A stretch of 29,618 nucleotides of DNA from JBIICI01 sp044238935 (GTDB lineage Bacteria > Pseudomonadota > Alphaproteobacteria > Micavibrionales > Micavibrionaceae): assembly GCA_044238935.1 (NCBI GenBank), contig JBIICI010000023.1, positions 1 to 29,618 on the forward strand, read 5' to 3'. This document shows, piece by piece, positions 14,982 through 22,045 of the stretch; the stretch's first letter is position 1, and each line of letters opens with the position of its first letter. A program made the translations under genes and the position numbers. The notes under the pieces were generated by a model that worked only from the letters and a program-made list of their open reading frames with translations, made no database searches and was not told the DNA's origin.

Positions 14982-16289
14982 TTATCCAGCAATTTCGTCC
15001 AGCCCATACGCGGCATGCAAGCTGCGCACAGCCAATTCGGCATATTCTTCAGGCACCAGAACACTGATTTTAATTTCAGACGTGGAAATCACCTGAATAT
15101 TAATCCCGCGATCTGCCAAAACATGAAACATTTTCTGTGCGACCCCTGCGTGACTTTTCATGCCAATTCCTACAACCGTGACTTTAGCAATATTTCGATC
15201 AATAAGGATAGAGTCTTTTGGAATTATATTCGCCTCAATCAATTTTTCAACTGATTTTTCAACATCTATTTTAGGCACGGTAAAGGTCATATGGGTAAAT
15301 TTCCCATCGATAGATACGTTTTGGACAATCATATCCACATTGACCTTTGCCTGTGTTAAAGGGCCAAAGACGCGCGCCGCCACACCAGGCATATCAGGAA
15401 CATTCACAAGGGTAATTTTGGCATCATCACGGGTACAGGTTACACCATTGACCATTTCTTGTTCCATAATATCCTCTTCATAGGTTAAGATTGTACCGGG
15501 TAAGTGACTGCCAATCGCATCACCAAAGGTTGAGAGCACCTGTAGCGGCACATTATGCTTCATGGCCATTTCAACAGATCGACTTTGTAAGACTTTTGCG
15601 CCTGATGAGGCCATTTCCAGCATTTCTTCATAGGAAATGCGGCTTAATTTCCTCGCCCGTGGGACAATACGGGGGTCAGCCGTATAAACACCGTCCACAT
15701 CGGTATAAATATCACAGCGATCTGCGCCCACGGCAGCGGCCAAGGCAACGGCAGTCGTATCAGATCCGCCGCGTCCTAATGTTGTAATGCGCCCTTCTTT
15801 TGTGATGCCTTGAAAACCAGCAATCACACAGACTGTGCCTTCATTCATGGCGCTGTGTAATCTATCAGGGTTAATGGATTCTATGCGTGCATTTCCATGC
15901 ATGGTGTTGGATAGAATGGGGACTTGATCGCCACGCAAAGACCGTGCTGTAATCCCTCGTTTCTGTAAAGTGATGGCCATTAATCCTGCGGTGATATTTT
16001 CACCATTTGACACAATGGCATCATATTCCTGCCAGTGAGCATCTGAGTCAAAGGATTCTTGGGGTTTTCCCCCTTCGCATGCAATATGGGCAGCTTGAAA
16101 ACTATAATCCACCAATTGATTTGTAACACCCGCCATTGCGGAAACAACGACAATGATTTTATGCCCTAGCGCATATTCTGCAGCAACCTTATCGGCGGCT
16201 GTGTTGATTGCTTTGAGATCCGCAACAGATGTGCCGCCAAATTTCATGACGATGCAATTTTGATTTTGTTGGCAAGCAGATATGGGCAT
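14982..16289 (-). CDS. lysC: Aspartate kinase
   Basis: This enzyme phosphorylates aspartate with ATP, the first committed step to lysine/diaminopimelate, threonine and methionine. The protein has 435 residues. Kinase motifs: VMKFGGTSVADL (14-25) and RGGSDTTAVALAAAVGADRCDIYTDVDGVYTADPRIV at about 175-210 (nucleotide and aspartate site). The C-terminal third holds paired ACT domains (KITLVNVPDMPGVAARVFGPL and VTVVGIGMKSHAGVAQKMF), the usual site of feedback control by lysine and/or threonine. It has a divergent upstream region of 117 bp shared with ubiG and is probably the first gene of the lysC to prmC operon. No lysine riboswitch was recognised in that short region. Confidence 0.96.
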   Translation of the reverse strand: MPISACQQNQNCIVMKFGGTSVADLKAINTAADKVAAEYALGHKIIVVVSAMAGVTNQLVDYSFQAAHIACEGGKPQESFDSDAHWQEYDAIVSNGENITAGLMAITLQKRGITARSLRGDQVPILSNTMHGNARIESINPDRLHSAMNEGTVCVIAGFQGITKEGRITTLGRGGSDTTAVALAAAVGADRCDIYTDVDGVYTADPRIVPRARKLSRISYEEMLEMASSGAKVLQSRSVEMAMKHNVPLQVLSTFGDAIGSHLPGTILTYEEDIMEQEMVNGVTCTRDDAKITLVNVPDMPGVAARVFGPLTQAKVNVDMIVQNVSIDGKFTHMTFTVPKIDVEKSVEKLIEANIIPKDSILIDRNIAKVTVVGIGMKSHAGVAQKMFHVLADRGINIQVISTSEIKISVLVPEEYAELAVRSLHAAYGLDEIAG

Positions 16290-16406
16290 GGTTGTTTAAA
16301 TTTATTTCTATCAATATTGTTTTTAAGCTTGGCTTTATACAATGTTATCTCTATCTTAAAATCAAAGAGATAAAACATAAATGATTAAGGATAGTTCTTA
16401 GCAAAA
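16290..16406. promoter_or_regulatory. Divergent lysC/ubiG promoter region
   Basis: This is 117 bp between divergent start codons. An inverted repeat TATCTCT...AGAGATA lies in the middle. On the minus strand, TTGATT followed after 18 nt by TGTATA could serve lysC. On the + strand a six-codon ORF (ATG at 16381, TAG at 16399-16401) ends 5 nt before the ubiG ATG and uses up the only AAGGA-like site, so it may be chance or a tiny coupling leader. These are only candidates. Confidence 0.35.
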
Positions 16407-17180
16407 ATGACTGATTCTGCAAAGAAAAATAATACGTCTTCACAAAATTTTAGCGAAAAAGAAATTCAGCACTTCGCCCAATATGCGCATGCATGGTGGG
16501 ATGAGCAGGGGGTGCATGCGCCCTTGCATCGGGTTAACCCTGTTCGATTAACCTTTATTCGGGATCATTTGATTGCCCATTATGGTTTGGATGCAGATAA
16601 AATCGATAATTTATTAACATCCTATCGTGTTTTAGATATTGGCTGTGGGGGTGGATTAATTAGCGCCCCGTTGTGCCGTATGGGGGCGCGGGTGACAGGA
16701 ATTGATATGGATGAAAATGCAATCCATGCTGCCAAATCCTATGCGCTGGATCAGGGATTGGAGATTGATTATCGATATACCAGTACCACAGACCTTTTAA
16801 CCAATTCTGATCGCTTTGATATTATTACTGCTTTAGAGGTTATTGAGCATGTCCCAAATCCAGAATTATTCTTAGAAGAATGTTTTAAGTTGTTGAATGA
16901 AAATGGTATTTTAATTTTATCAACATTGAACAAAACCCTAAAATCATTCTTATTAGGGATTGTTGCTGCCGAATATATTATGCGTTGGGTGCCGCGTGGA
17001 ACGCATCATTATCAGAATTTTATAAAACCTGCGTTGGTTGCGCAAATATGCCGTCGTTATAATTTTAATATTCTGGATATAAAAGGTATTATATTCAATC
17101 CATTAAGTGCAAGTTTTAATTTATCACATAAGGATATAGAGGTGAATTATATCATGGCTATTTCTAAAAAAAGGACGTAA
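16407..17180 (+). CDS. ubiG: Ubiquinone biosynthesis O-methyltransferase
   Basis: UbiG is a SAM-dependent methyltransferase that carries out both O-methylations in ubiquinone synthesis. The protein has 257 residues. The N-terminal signature FAQYAHAWWDEQGVHAPLHRVNPVRL (23-48) is characteristic of UbiG rather than a generic methyltransferase. The SAM-binding motif I is VLDIGCGGGLISAPL (75-89), followed by GIDMDENAI, and the post-motif region has ALEVIEHVPNP. It probably acts at the inner membrane. Its stop touches the ATG of the HIG1-type gene, so the two are translated as a pair. Confidence 0.95.
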   Translation: MTDSAKKNNTSSQNFSEKEIQHFAQYAHAWWDEQGVHAPLHRVNPVRLTFIRDHLIAHYGLDADKIDNLLTSYRVLDIGCGGGLISAPLCRMGARVTGIDMDENAIHAAKSYALDQGLEIDYRYTSTTDLLTNSDRFDIITALEVIEHVPNPELFLEECFKLLNENGILILSTLNKTLKSFLLGIVAAEYIMRWVPRGTHHYQNFIKPALVAQICRRYNFNILDIKGIIFNPLSASFNLSHKDIEVNYIMAISKKRT

Positions 17181-17378
17181 ATGATGAATGGATTTTTAAT
17201 TTCTTTAATGATTATTGCTGGGTTTTTAACCATATTATCTTTAATAATGGGTGTTGTTGCGATGATTAAAGGGGGCGAATTTAATCAAAAATACGGCAAT
17301 AAATTAATGCAAATGCGTGTGTTATTTCAGGGGATTGCCTTGCTTATTTTGGCATTTCTTATGATGTCAAAATCATAA
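17181..17378 (+). CDS. Twin-transmembrane HIG1-domain small protein
   Basis: The protein has 65 residues and two membrane helices (about 4-26 and 45-62). The loop between them, KGGEFNQKYGNKLMQMRVLFQ, has the GG...N+xMxxRVxxQ pattern of the HIG_1_N family. Mitochondrial relatives (Rcf1/Higd) assist cytochrome oxidase; bacterial ones are small inner-membrane proteins common in alphaproteobacteria. AAGGA lies 5 nt before the first ATG; a second ATG follows directly. The start abuts the ubiG stop, tying it to ubiquinone synthesis and respiration by context. Family assignment is by pattern, without a search. Confidence 0.8.
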   Translation: MMNGFLISLMIIAGFLTILSLIMGVVAMIKGGEFNQKYGNKLMQMRVLFQGIALLILAFLMMSKS

Positions 17379-17394
17379 GCGCTCTATATTCTTT

Positions 17395-17832
17395 TTATTC
17401 GCGATGATAAGGGTGCCCGTCAAGGATTTGTTGGGCGCGGTAAATTTGTTCGATCAGCATCACGCGCAGCAATTTATGCGGCCATGTTTGCCGTCCGAAT
17501 GATAGGATCAAATCACCTTGATCACGCACCTGCTGTGATAATCCATCCGCGCCACCAATGATAAATTGGAACAGGGGATATTGAATTTGCTTATCCTCAA
17601 TAATGTGCGCGAATTCCAGACTTTTTAAATTCTGTCCGCGCTCATCCATAATAAATTTATATGCGTTCGGATTGAGGGCTTTTAACAAAGCCTCTTCTTT
17701 CTTACGATCTGTACCGCCATCAATTTCTGTCAACGTAAATGACCAACGCAGCCGCTTTTCATATTCTTGGAAGAGCGATAAAAGGGGCGAGGCTTTGAGT
17801 TTCTCAACGGCGATGATTTGAATGGCGGGCAT
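17395..17832 (-). CDS. rlmH: 23S rRNA (pseudouridine-1915) N3-methyltransferase
   Basis: RlmH is a SPOUT-class enzyme that methylates pseudouridine 1915 in helix 69 of 23S rRNA on the assembled 70S ribosome. The protein has 145 residues. FQFIIGGADGLSQQV (88-102) forms part of the trefoil-knot SAM site. The C-terminal signature TWPHKLLRVMLIEQIYRAQQ...GHPYHRE (116-145) is essentially family consensus. It starts 3 bp after the rsfS stop. It is the last gene of the minus-strand atp/nadD/rsfS operon and is convergent with the HIG1-type gene. Confidence 0.97.
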   Translation of the reverse strand: MPAIQIIAVEKLKASPLLSLFQEYEKRLRWSFTLTEIDGGTDRKKEEALLKALNPNAYKFIMDERGQNLKSLEFAHIIEDKQIQYPLFQFIIGGADGLSQQVRDQGDLILSFGRQTWPHKLLRVMLIEQIYRAQQILDGHPYHRE

Positions 17833-17835
17833 AAT

Positions 17836-18249
17836 TTACGCAGATGGCGTTGTCACATATTCTGCCCACATTTTCTCAATGGAATAAAATTCGCGGACTT
17901 CGGGGCGGAAGAGGTGGACGATGACATCAAGCGCATCGACAACAACCCAATCGCCATATTCTGCACCTTCGATGCGGACTTCTTCGATACCGACTTTATG
18001 AAGGATTTCTTTCAATTTTTCAGATAAGGACACAACTTGGCGTGAGGATGTACCGCTGGCGATCACCATATAATCAGCAATCGAGGATTGACCTTTGAAA
18101 TCGATAATTTCAATATCTTGGGCTTTTTCATTGTCCAACGATTCGGCGATTAAATCCTTAAGCGCAAGCGCAGAAATCGGGTTTTGAATTTGGCGGCGGA
18201 CACCAGCATCAAATTGATGCGGATTAGATGGGGGGGTGGGGGTTGGAAT
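17836..18249 (-). CDS. rsfS: Ribosome silencing factor, apparent AUU start
   Basis: RsfS binds ribosomal protein uL14 and blocks subunit joining when nutrients are scarce. The core reads KAQDIEIIDFKGQSSIADYMVIASGTSSRQV, then EGAEYGDWVVVDALDVIVHLFRPEVREFYSIEKMW, both family signatures. The first standard initiator in frame is TTG at 18138, but that would remove helix 1 (ALALKDLIAESLDN), which is coded just upstream in the same frame. The frame stays open to a TAA that precedes an ideal AAGGAG (18258-18263). Eight nt after it is ATT (18249-18247), giving a 137-residue protein. No ATG, GTG, TTG or CTG lies between. AUU starts are known from infC and pcnB. The Shine-Dalgarno overlaps the nadD stop codon, so translation is likely coupled. 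Confidence 0.85.
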   Translation of the reverse strand: MPTPTPPSNPHQFDAGVRRQIQNPISALALKDLIAESLDNEKAQDIEIIDFKGQSSIADYMVIASGTSSRQVVSLSEKLKEILHKVGIEEVRIEGAEYGDWVVVDALDVIVHLFRPEVREFYSIEKMWAEYVTTPSA

Positions 18250-18257
18250 GGTCGTTT

Positions 18258-18263
18258 CTCCTT
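18258..18263 (-). promoter_or_regulatory. Shine-Dalgarno that sets the rsfS start
   Basis: Minus-strand AAGGAG, 8 nt before an in-frame ATT and overlapping the nadD TAA stop. It is the only strong ribosome site near rsfS and argues that translation begins at 18249, not at the TTG 111 nt further on. Confidence 0.65.
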
Positions 18264-18822
18264 ATAATTGTTTACGAAGTGCAGTTGAGGATAGGTTAAT
18301 CATTTTTTGATTTAAAATCCAGTAACATTGTTGAGGTTGTAATGAAAAATTGCTGGCTTGGTTCAAATAATAATGATTGATTGTGTGTGTGTTGCGTAAA
18401 ACACAATTTCGAATAAGTTGTAGAGCCGGTGGACGGGCAATAAAAGCCATAGGAATCAATTGTGTAATATCATGCCAATGATTCCATTTATGAAATTGGA
18501 GCGCTGTATCCATACCGCCAATCCATATAAACTGCCCATGCGGATAATGAAAGCGCAGCTTTTTTAAAAATTCATAAGTGTTTCGTGTTTGCCATTTCTG
18601 TTCTAAATCGCTGGCTTGCATGGTGGGCTCATGGCGAATCATGTGCTGCACACCTTTCATGCGGTCTTGCCATGAATGATGGGGATGATGATGGTTGCGG
18701 GCTTTTAGGGGGTTTTGCGGGCTAACCAGCCATAGCACCAAATCCAATTTTAATATGCGTTGGGCTTGTTTCGCAATTTGCAAATGCCCCTGATGTACGG
18801 GATCAAATGATCCGCCAAACAA
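18262..18822 (-). CDS. nadD: Nicotinate-nucleotide adenylyltransferase (start uncertain)
   Basis: NadD joins ATP and nicotinate mononucleotide to make deamido-NAD. As drawn it has 186 residues from TTG. GGSFDPVHQGHL (residues 3-14) is the nucleotidyltransferase (T/H)xGH signature. LSSTALRKQL at the end is the SxTxxR-type ATP motif, here at the very C-terminus. The family's first strand normally reads RIGLFGGSFDP. Here RIGL is encoded just before the TTG in the same frame, so the true start is probably upstream. However, no ATG, GTG or TTG exists back to the in-frame TAA inside atpF; only ATT or ATC codons (for example 18840, 18858) are available. It overlaps the rsfS ribosome site and follows the b subunit gene. 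Confidence 0.88.
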   Translation of the reverse strand: MFGGSFDPVHQGHLQIAKQAQRILKLDLVLWLVSPQNPLKARNHHHPHHSWQDRMKGVQHMIRHEPTMQASDLEQKWQTRNTYEFLKKLRFHYPHGQFIWIGGMDTALQFHKWNHWHDITQLIPMAFIARPPALQLIRNCVLRNTHTINHYYLNQASNFSLQPQQCYWILNQKMINLSSTALRKQL

Positions 18823-18874
18823 ACCGATTCTTAGGCCAATTCTAACGTTAGACGGGATATGGTTGAAAATAACG

Positions 18875-19396
18875 CTAATCTTTCGCTGTGTTTTCTGTAA
18901 GATACTGTGTTAAGGATTGCAGAGATGAATCCTGTAGCTGGGATTGCGTTGTTGCATTTAAATGCGTTTGATAAAATTCCCTTGCTGTATCCAGCGCCAA
19001 AAGAGCGATTTTGTTTTTAAGCTCGCTGACCATATTTTTTTCCATGATGTCCAGCCTGTTCTGCAGCTGTGCTTCCCAAACAGCTTTTTTCTCAATAAGC
19101 TCCGCTTCGGCTTTGGCGGTGATATTGACGGCGTGGATACGGGCTTCTTCTAAAATTTCTTGCGCTTGTTTTAGGCTTTCTTTTTCTTGGTGCTTATATT
19201 GCGCATAGATTTCTTGGGACTCAAGGCGTAGAATCTCAGCCTTTTGAACATTTTGGCGAATTTGTTCAATATAAGCGTCAATTTTTCCTAACACCAATCC
19301 TTTACCAAAAATAACGGCGGGGACAATAAACAATGTAAAGGAACACGCAACCCAAAACGCGGTATCATTGAATAAAGCAATAGATTCTATAGACAT
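18875..19396 (-). CDS. atpF: ATP synthase F0 subunit b
   Basis: This is one of the two peripheral-stalk subunits that tie F1 to the a subunit. The protein has 173 residues. An N-terminal membrane helix lies at about 13-35 (FWVACSFTLFIVPAVIFG), followed by a long charged helix (KIDAYIEQIRQNVQKAEILRLESQEIYAQY and on) with the heptad-like Ala/Glu/Lys pattern of the stalk. Together with the preceding b' gene it forms a b/b' heterodimer, as in photosynthetic and other alphaproteobacteria. It lies 15 bp after b'. Confidence 0.93.
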   Translation of the reverse strand: MSIESIALFNDTAFWVACSFTLFIVPAVIFGKGLVLGKIDAYIEQIRQNVQKAEILRLESQEIYAQYKHQEKESLKQAQEILEEARIHAVNITAKAEAELIEKKAVWEAQLQNRLDIMEKNMVSELKNKIALLALDTAREFYQTHLNATTQSQLQDSSLQSLTQYLTENTAKD

Positions 19397-19411
19397 ATCA
19401 AAAACCTTTAT

Positions 19412-20173
19412 TTAATGTTTTGTTGCGTTTTCAGCGGCAATTTTCGTTAAAATGTCTGATGAGGCAGCACCAGCAATCGGGGACGATAATTTTGTAATTA
19501 TCTGAGATGCCACAGAGGCTGCAGTCTGATTCAAATTGGCGGTAATATCAGCGTTTTTTTGTTTTAATTCTGCGTGAGCATCATGCACGGCTTGTTCAAA
19601 ACGGGCGCGGTAATCATTGGCCGCTTTGTTCATATCTGATCTGGCGCGGTTAGAGGCCTCTTCTAATAAAGCCGTGGCGTTAGTGCGGGCAGCTTTTAAC
19701 GTGCCTTCGAATCCCGTTAAGGTTTCATCTGAGGTCATTTTTAATTTTTCTGCTTCCGCTAGATTTTGATAAATTTGACGGTGGCGATCATCTAAGGTGC
19801 TGGATAAGCGAGGCAAGATGATTTTTCCAAAATAGGCATATAAAGTCACAAAAAAGAACAGTAACCAGAAAATCTGACTGGCAAAAGTGCTGCTGTCTAG
19901 TTGTGGCATACCGCCTTTTTTCTCGTGTGGATCAGATATGTGCGTTGTATCTGTCGTGTTTTCTTCGCTGATTAGATCGTGCGGTGAAAGAAAATCTAGA
20001 TCGTCTTTTAGCTCTTCTTGTAACTCTTGATGAACAGAAGGGGCTTGAGAATCGGTCACGGATTGCGCCATCACGGGGCAGCTAAAAAGGATTGCCACGC
20101 ATATAAACCCAACACCTGCCAAAAAAGCGGATCTTGTTTTATGGTTTGGTTTTTTTATCAAAAACAAATTCAT
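19412..20173 (-). CDS. atpF': ATP synthase F0 subunit b' with extra N-terminal segment
   Basis: Residues 88-253 are a normal b' subunit: GMPQLDSSTFASQIFWLLFFFVTLYAYFGKIILPRL contains the membrane helix (about 100-116), followed by the stalk helix (AEAEKLKMTSDETLTGFEGTLKAAR and on). The oddity is residues 1-87. They form a signal-peptide-like start (KKPNHKTR, hydrophobic core to about residue 33, PVMAQS cleavage-type site near 36) and an acidic stretch of about 50 residues (ELQEELKDDLDFLSPHDL). In the normal topology the b' N-terminus is periplasmic, so an exported tail is topologically consistent. Usual b' proteins are about 160-180 residues. The ribosome site is weak; Met89 is an alternative start but would drop only non-core residues. 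Confidence 0.92.
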   Translation of the reverse strand: MNLFLIKKPNHKTRSAFLAGVGFICVAILFSCPVMAQSVTDSQAPSVHQELQEELKDDLDFLSPHDLISEENTTDTTHISDPHEKKGGMPQLDSSTFASQIFWLLFFFVTLYAYFGKIILPRLSSTLDDRHRQIYQNLAEAEKLKMTSDETLTGFEGTLKAARTNATALLEEASNRARSDMNKAANDYRARFEQAVHDAHAELKQKNADITANLNQTAASVASQIITKLSSPIAGAASSDILTKIAAENATKH

Positions 20174-20202
20174 GATAGTGTGGCAATCCTAAATAATTTA
20201 AA

Positions 20203-20427
20203 TTAACCCAATAGGATCATCAAAGAGATAACAAGGGCGAAAATCCCGATTGCCTCAGTAAACGCAGCGGTCAAGAAGAAACGCTTGTCCAAAAAGTCAG
20301 CGGCATTGGGGTTGCGACCAATGGCGTTGTTGTAGGATGAGAACACCCATGCCAAGGCAATAGCCACACCTGTTAAGGGGATCAGTGCAATAGCAGCGGC
20401 GAATAATTTTGCAGATTCGATATCCAT
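20203..20427 (-). CDS. atpE: ATP synthase F0 subunit c
   Basis: This is the rotor-ring proteolipid that carries ions across the inner membrane. The protein has 74 residues with two hydrophobic helices joined by the polar loop YNNAIGRNPNAADFLDKR, containing the Arg-Asn-Pro motif that contacts gamma/epsilon. The ion-binding carboxylate is Glu58 in AAFTEAIGIFAL. The first helix lacks the Gln seen in Na+-type rings, so H+ coupling is expected. It lies between atpB (58 bp) and b' (29 bp). Confidence 0.97.
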   Translation of the reverse strand: MDIESAKLFAAAIALIPLTGVAIALAWVFSSYNNAIGRNPNAADFLDKRFFLTAAFTEAIGIFALVISLMILLG

Positions 20428-20485
20428 AGTTTTTTCCTTTTTCGTTTAAAAAATCAACACTTTAAAAATAACATTCAAACTGCAT

Positions 20486-21241
20486 TTAATGATGATCCGA
20501 TGCCACGGCATCTTTCAAATAAATGCAGGTTAAAATTGTAAAAATATAGGTATGCACCAGTGCCACAATGACCTCAAAAGCAATCATCAAGGCATTAAAT
20601 ACCACAGGCAGCACACCCATTGCCAACCCTGCTATCCCAAGGGGCAGCAGCATTAAACTGAATCCCGCAAAGACCTTAAGGATCAAATGCCCTGCCATCA
20701 TATTGGCAAATAAACGCACAGACAAGGTCAAGGGACGCGCCAAAAAAGAAATCAACTCAATCGGCACAACCAACGGAATGGCAAAAGCAGGTAAACCTGA
20801 GGGCACGAATAATTTTAGAAATCCCACCCCATTACGGATAAAGCCCACAGCAAAAACGGTTAAAAATACAATTATTGCCAATGTGAATGTCACAACAATA
20901 TGACTGGTATAGGTAAAGGAGTAGGGCAATAATCCCAATACATTTCCCATTAAGACCATGATAAACAGTGTGAAGACTAAGGGGAAAAACCGTTTGCCCT
21001 CTTCGCCACAATTTTCCCCGAGCATGGAGGCAATCATATTATAGGCCATTTCTGCCGCGGCTTGCGCACGAGTGGGGATAATAGCCTTTTGACGCATGGC
21101 ATAGGTTAAGAACCCTGTGGAAACAACAGCACCAATCAGCATCCACAAAGATGAGTTTGTGAAGTCAATATTAAAGCCTGCCAATGTAGGTAATGGCAGG
21201 ATCGAATGGACTTGGAACTGATGTAATGGGTCTAAAGACAA
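20486..21241 (-). CDS. atpB: ATP synthase F0 subunit a
   Basis: This is the membrane stator that forms the two proton half-channels beside the c ring. The protein has 251 residues with about five to six hydrophobic helices. The essential arginine is Arg176 in LTLSVRLFANMMAGHLIL (171-188). The C-terminal helix VHTYIFTILTCIYLKDAV is also family-typical. It starts 51 bp after atpI and precedes atpE by 58 bp. Confidence 0.97.
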   Translation of the reverse strand: MSLDPLHQFQVHSILPLPTLAGFNIDFTNSSLWMLIGAVVSTGFLTYAMRQKAIIPTRAQAAAEMAYNMIASMLGENCGEEGKRFFPLVFTLFIMVLMGNVLGLLPYSFTYTSHIVVTFTLAIIVFLTVFAVGFIRNGVGFLKLFVPSGLPAFAIPLVVPIELISFLARPLTLSVRLFANMMAGHLILKVFAGFSLMLLPLGIAGLAMGVLPVVFNALMIAFEVIVALVHTYIFTILTCIYLKDAVASDHH

Positions 21242-21292
21242 TGTGGGTCGCCTATATTTTATATGAATCTATATTGTAATATGAATTTGTCT

Positions 21293-21628
21293 TTAGCGTT
21301 TTTTGTCAGGAATTGCAACTGATTTTTTATCATCTTGCGCTTTAGACATATTATCTGATTGCCGCGCAATGGAAAAAAAGCCCGATATAATTCCAAACAA
21401 CATAAACAAAATGGTCAACCAAGGGCGCGTTGGCAGGATTTTATCCAATCCATATCCTAAGGCAACGCCTACACCAATATGCACAATCAGGTCAATAATC
21501 ATGCCCGATTCTTGGAAATGGTTGGATTGTTGCGCCTTATATTTTTCCGCTGCCTTTTCCAAAGGTTTCGCCGCCGCTTGGCGCAGGGCTTCGATTTCTT
21601 TGTCTAAATCTTCGGGGGTTTTTGTCAT
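21293..21628 (-). CDS. atpI: ATP synthase assembly protein AtpI
   Basis: This is a small membrane protein encoded ahead of F0 genes that aids c-ring assembly. From Met at 21628 it has 111 residues: a charged helical N-terminus (DLDKEIEALRQAAAKPLEKAAEKYKAQQ), then two membrane helices (MIIDLIVHIGVGVALGYGLD and TILFMLFGIISGFFSIA) with the Gly-rich pattern of the AtpI/F0F1-assembly family. A further in-frame ATG at 21685 would add 19 residues (MNHSYYRNLILKC...). Those do not look family-like and would lie across the opposite-strand promoter, so the downstream start is preferred. It heads the atp operon. Confidence 0.88.
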   Translation of the reverse strand: MTKTPEDLDKEIEALRQAAAKPLEKAAEKYKAQQSNHFQESGMIIDLIVHIGVGVALGYGLDKILPTRPWLTILFMLFGIISGFFSIARQSDNMSKAQDDKKSVAIPDKKR

Positions 21629-21643
21629 GGTTTTAGAATTTTC

Positions 21644-21672
21644 TTGACATTTTAGGATTAAATTCCTATAAT
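21644..21672 (+). promoter_or_regulatory. Consensus sigma70 promoter for the 110-aa gene
   Basis: TTGACA (21644-21649), a 17-nt spacer, then TATAAT (21667-21672): all 12 consensus bases at optimal spacing. The transcript would start near 21680 with a leader of about 33 nt before the ATG at 21713. On the opposite strand the symmetric -10 also reads TATTAT, so weak divergent transcription toward atpI is possible. Confidence 0.85.
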
Positions 21673-21678
21673 AGGAAT
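21662..21678. promoter_or_regulatory. Palindrome over the -10 box (possible operator)
   Basis: ATTCCTAT, one base, ATAGGAAT: a perfect 17-bp palindrome centred on 21670 that contains the whole -10 hexamer and the likely start site. A dimeric repressor bound here would block a promoter that is otherwise maximal. No regulator gene is adjacent, and part of the symmetry comes from the -10 sequence itself. Confidence 0.5.
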
Positions 21679-21712
21679 GGTTCATTTTTCTTAAAAAAAA
21701 GGTTTTATCACG

Positions 21713-22045
21713 ATGACAATTTTATCCACCGATCTAAACAATAATCCTATTCCCGTTTTATCCTTGCGTCAAGGCGGCGCGCACCGTATCAATGCCAGCG
21801 CGATTTCCGCAAGGAATACCGCGGCATTTAACAGCCAAACGCGCGTTATTAGCCTATATGCCACCGCCCCTGTTTATGTGCGCTTTGGCGATGCAGCTGT
21901 TAGCGCCTCCAACACCGATCATTACTTTCCTGCGGGGACTTATTACGATTTCGCTATTGGCGGCGATCAAAAGGCGTTTACGCCGTATATCGCTGTTTTA
22001 GCCGCCGATTATGATTGCAGCGTGTTTATTTCTGAAAAATCTTGA
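21713..22045 (+). CDS. Small beta-rich protein resembling phage virion-associated proteins
   Basis: The protein has 110 residues, no signal peptide and no membrane helix. The central text RVISLYATAPVYVRFGDAAVSASNTDHYFPAGTYYDFAIGG, and then YIAVLAADYDCSVFISEKS, follows the pattern I associate with short all-beta proteins in phage head/tail modules (a value, then a default-missing-data segment, then LPAG-like turn, then a C-terminal strand). This is pattern memory, not a search. The gene has a consensus promoter and a modest ribosome site (AAGG, 11 nt). It stands alone, with no other phage genes nearby. Its 3' end overlaps the O-antigen ligase-like gene by 37 bp on the other strand. GC looks higher than in neighbouring genes. 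Confidence 0.65.
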   Translation: MTILSTDLNNNPIPVLSLRQGGAHRINASAISARNTAAFNSQTRVISLYATAPVYVRFGDAAVSASNTDHYFPAGTYYDFAIGGDQKAFTPYIAVLAADYDCSVFISEKS

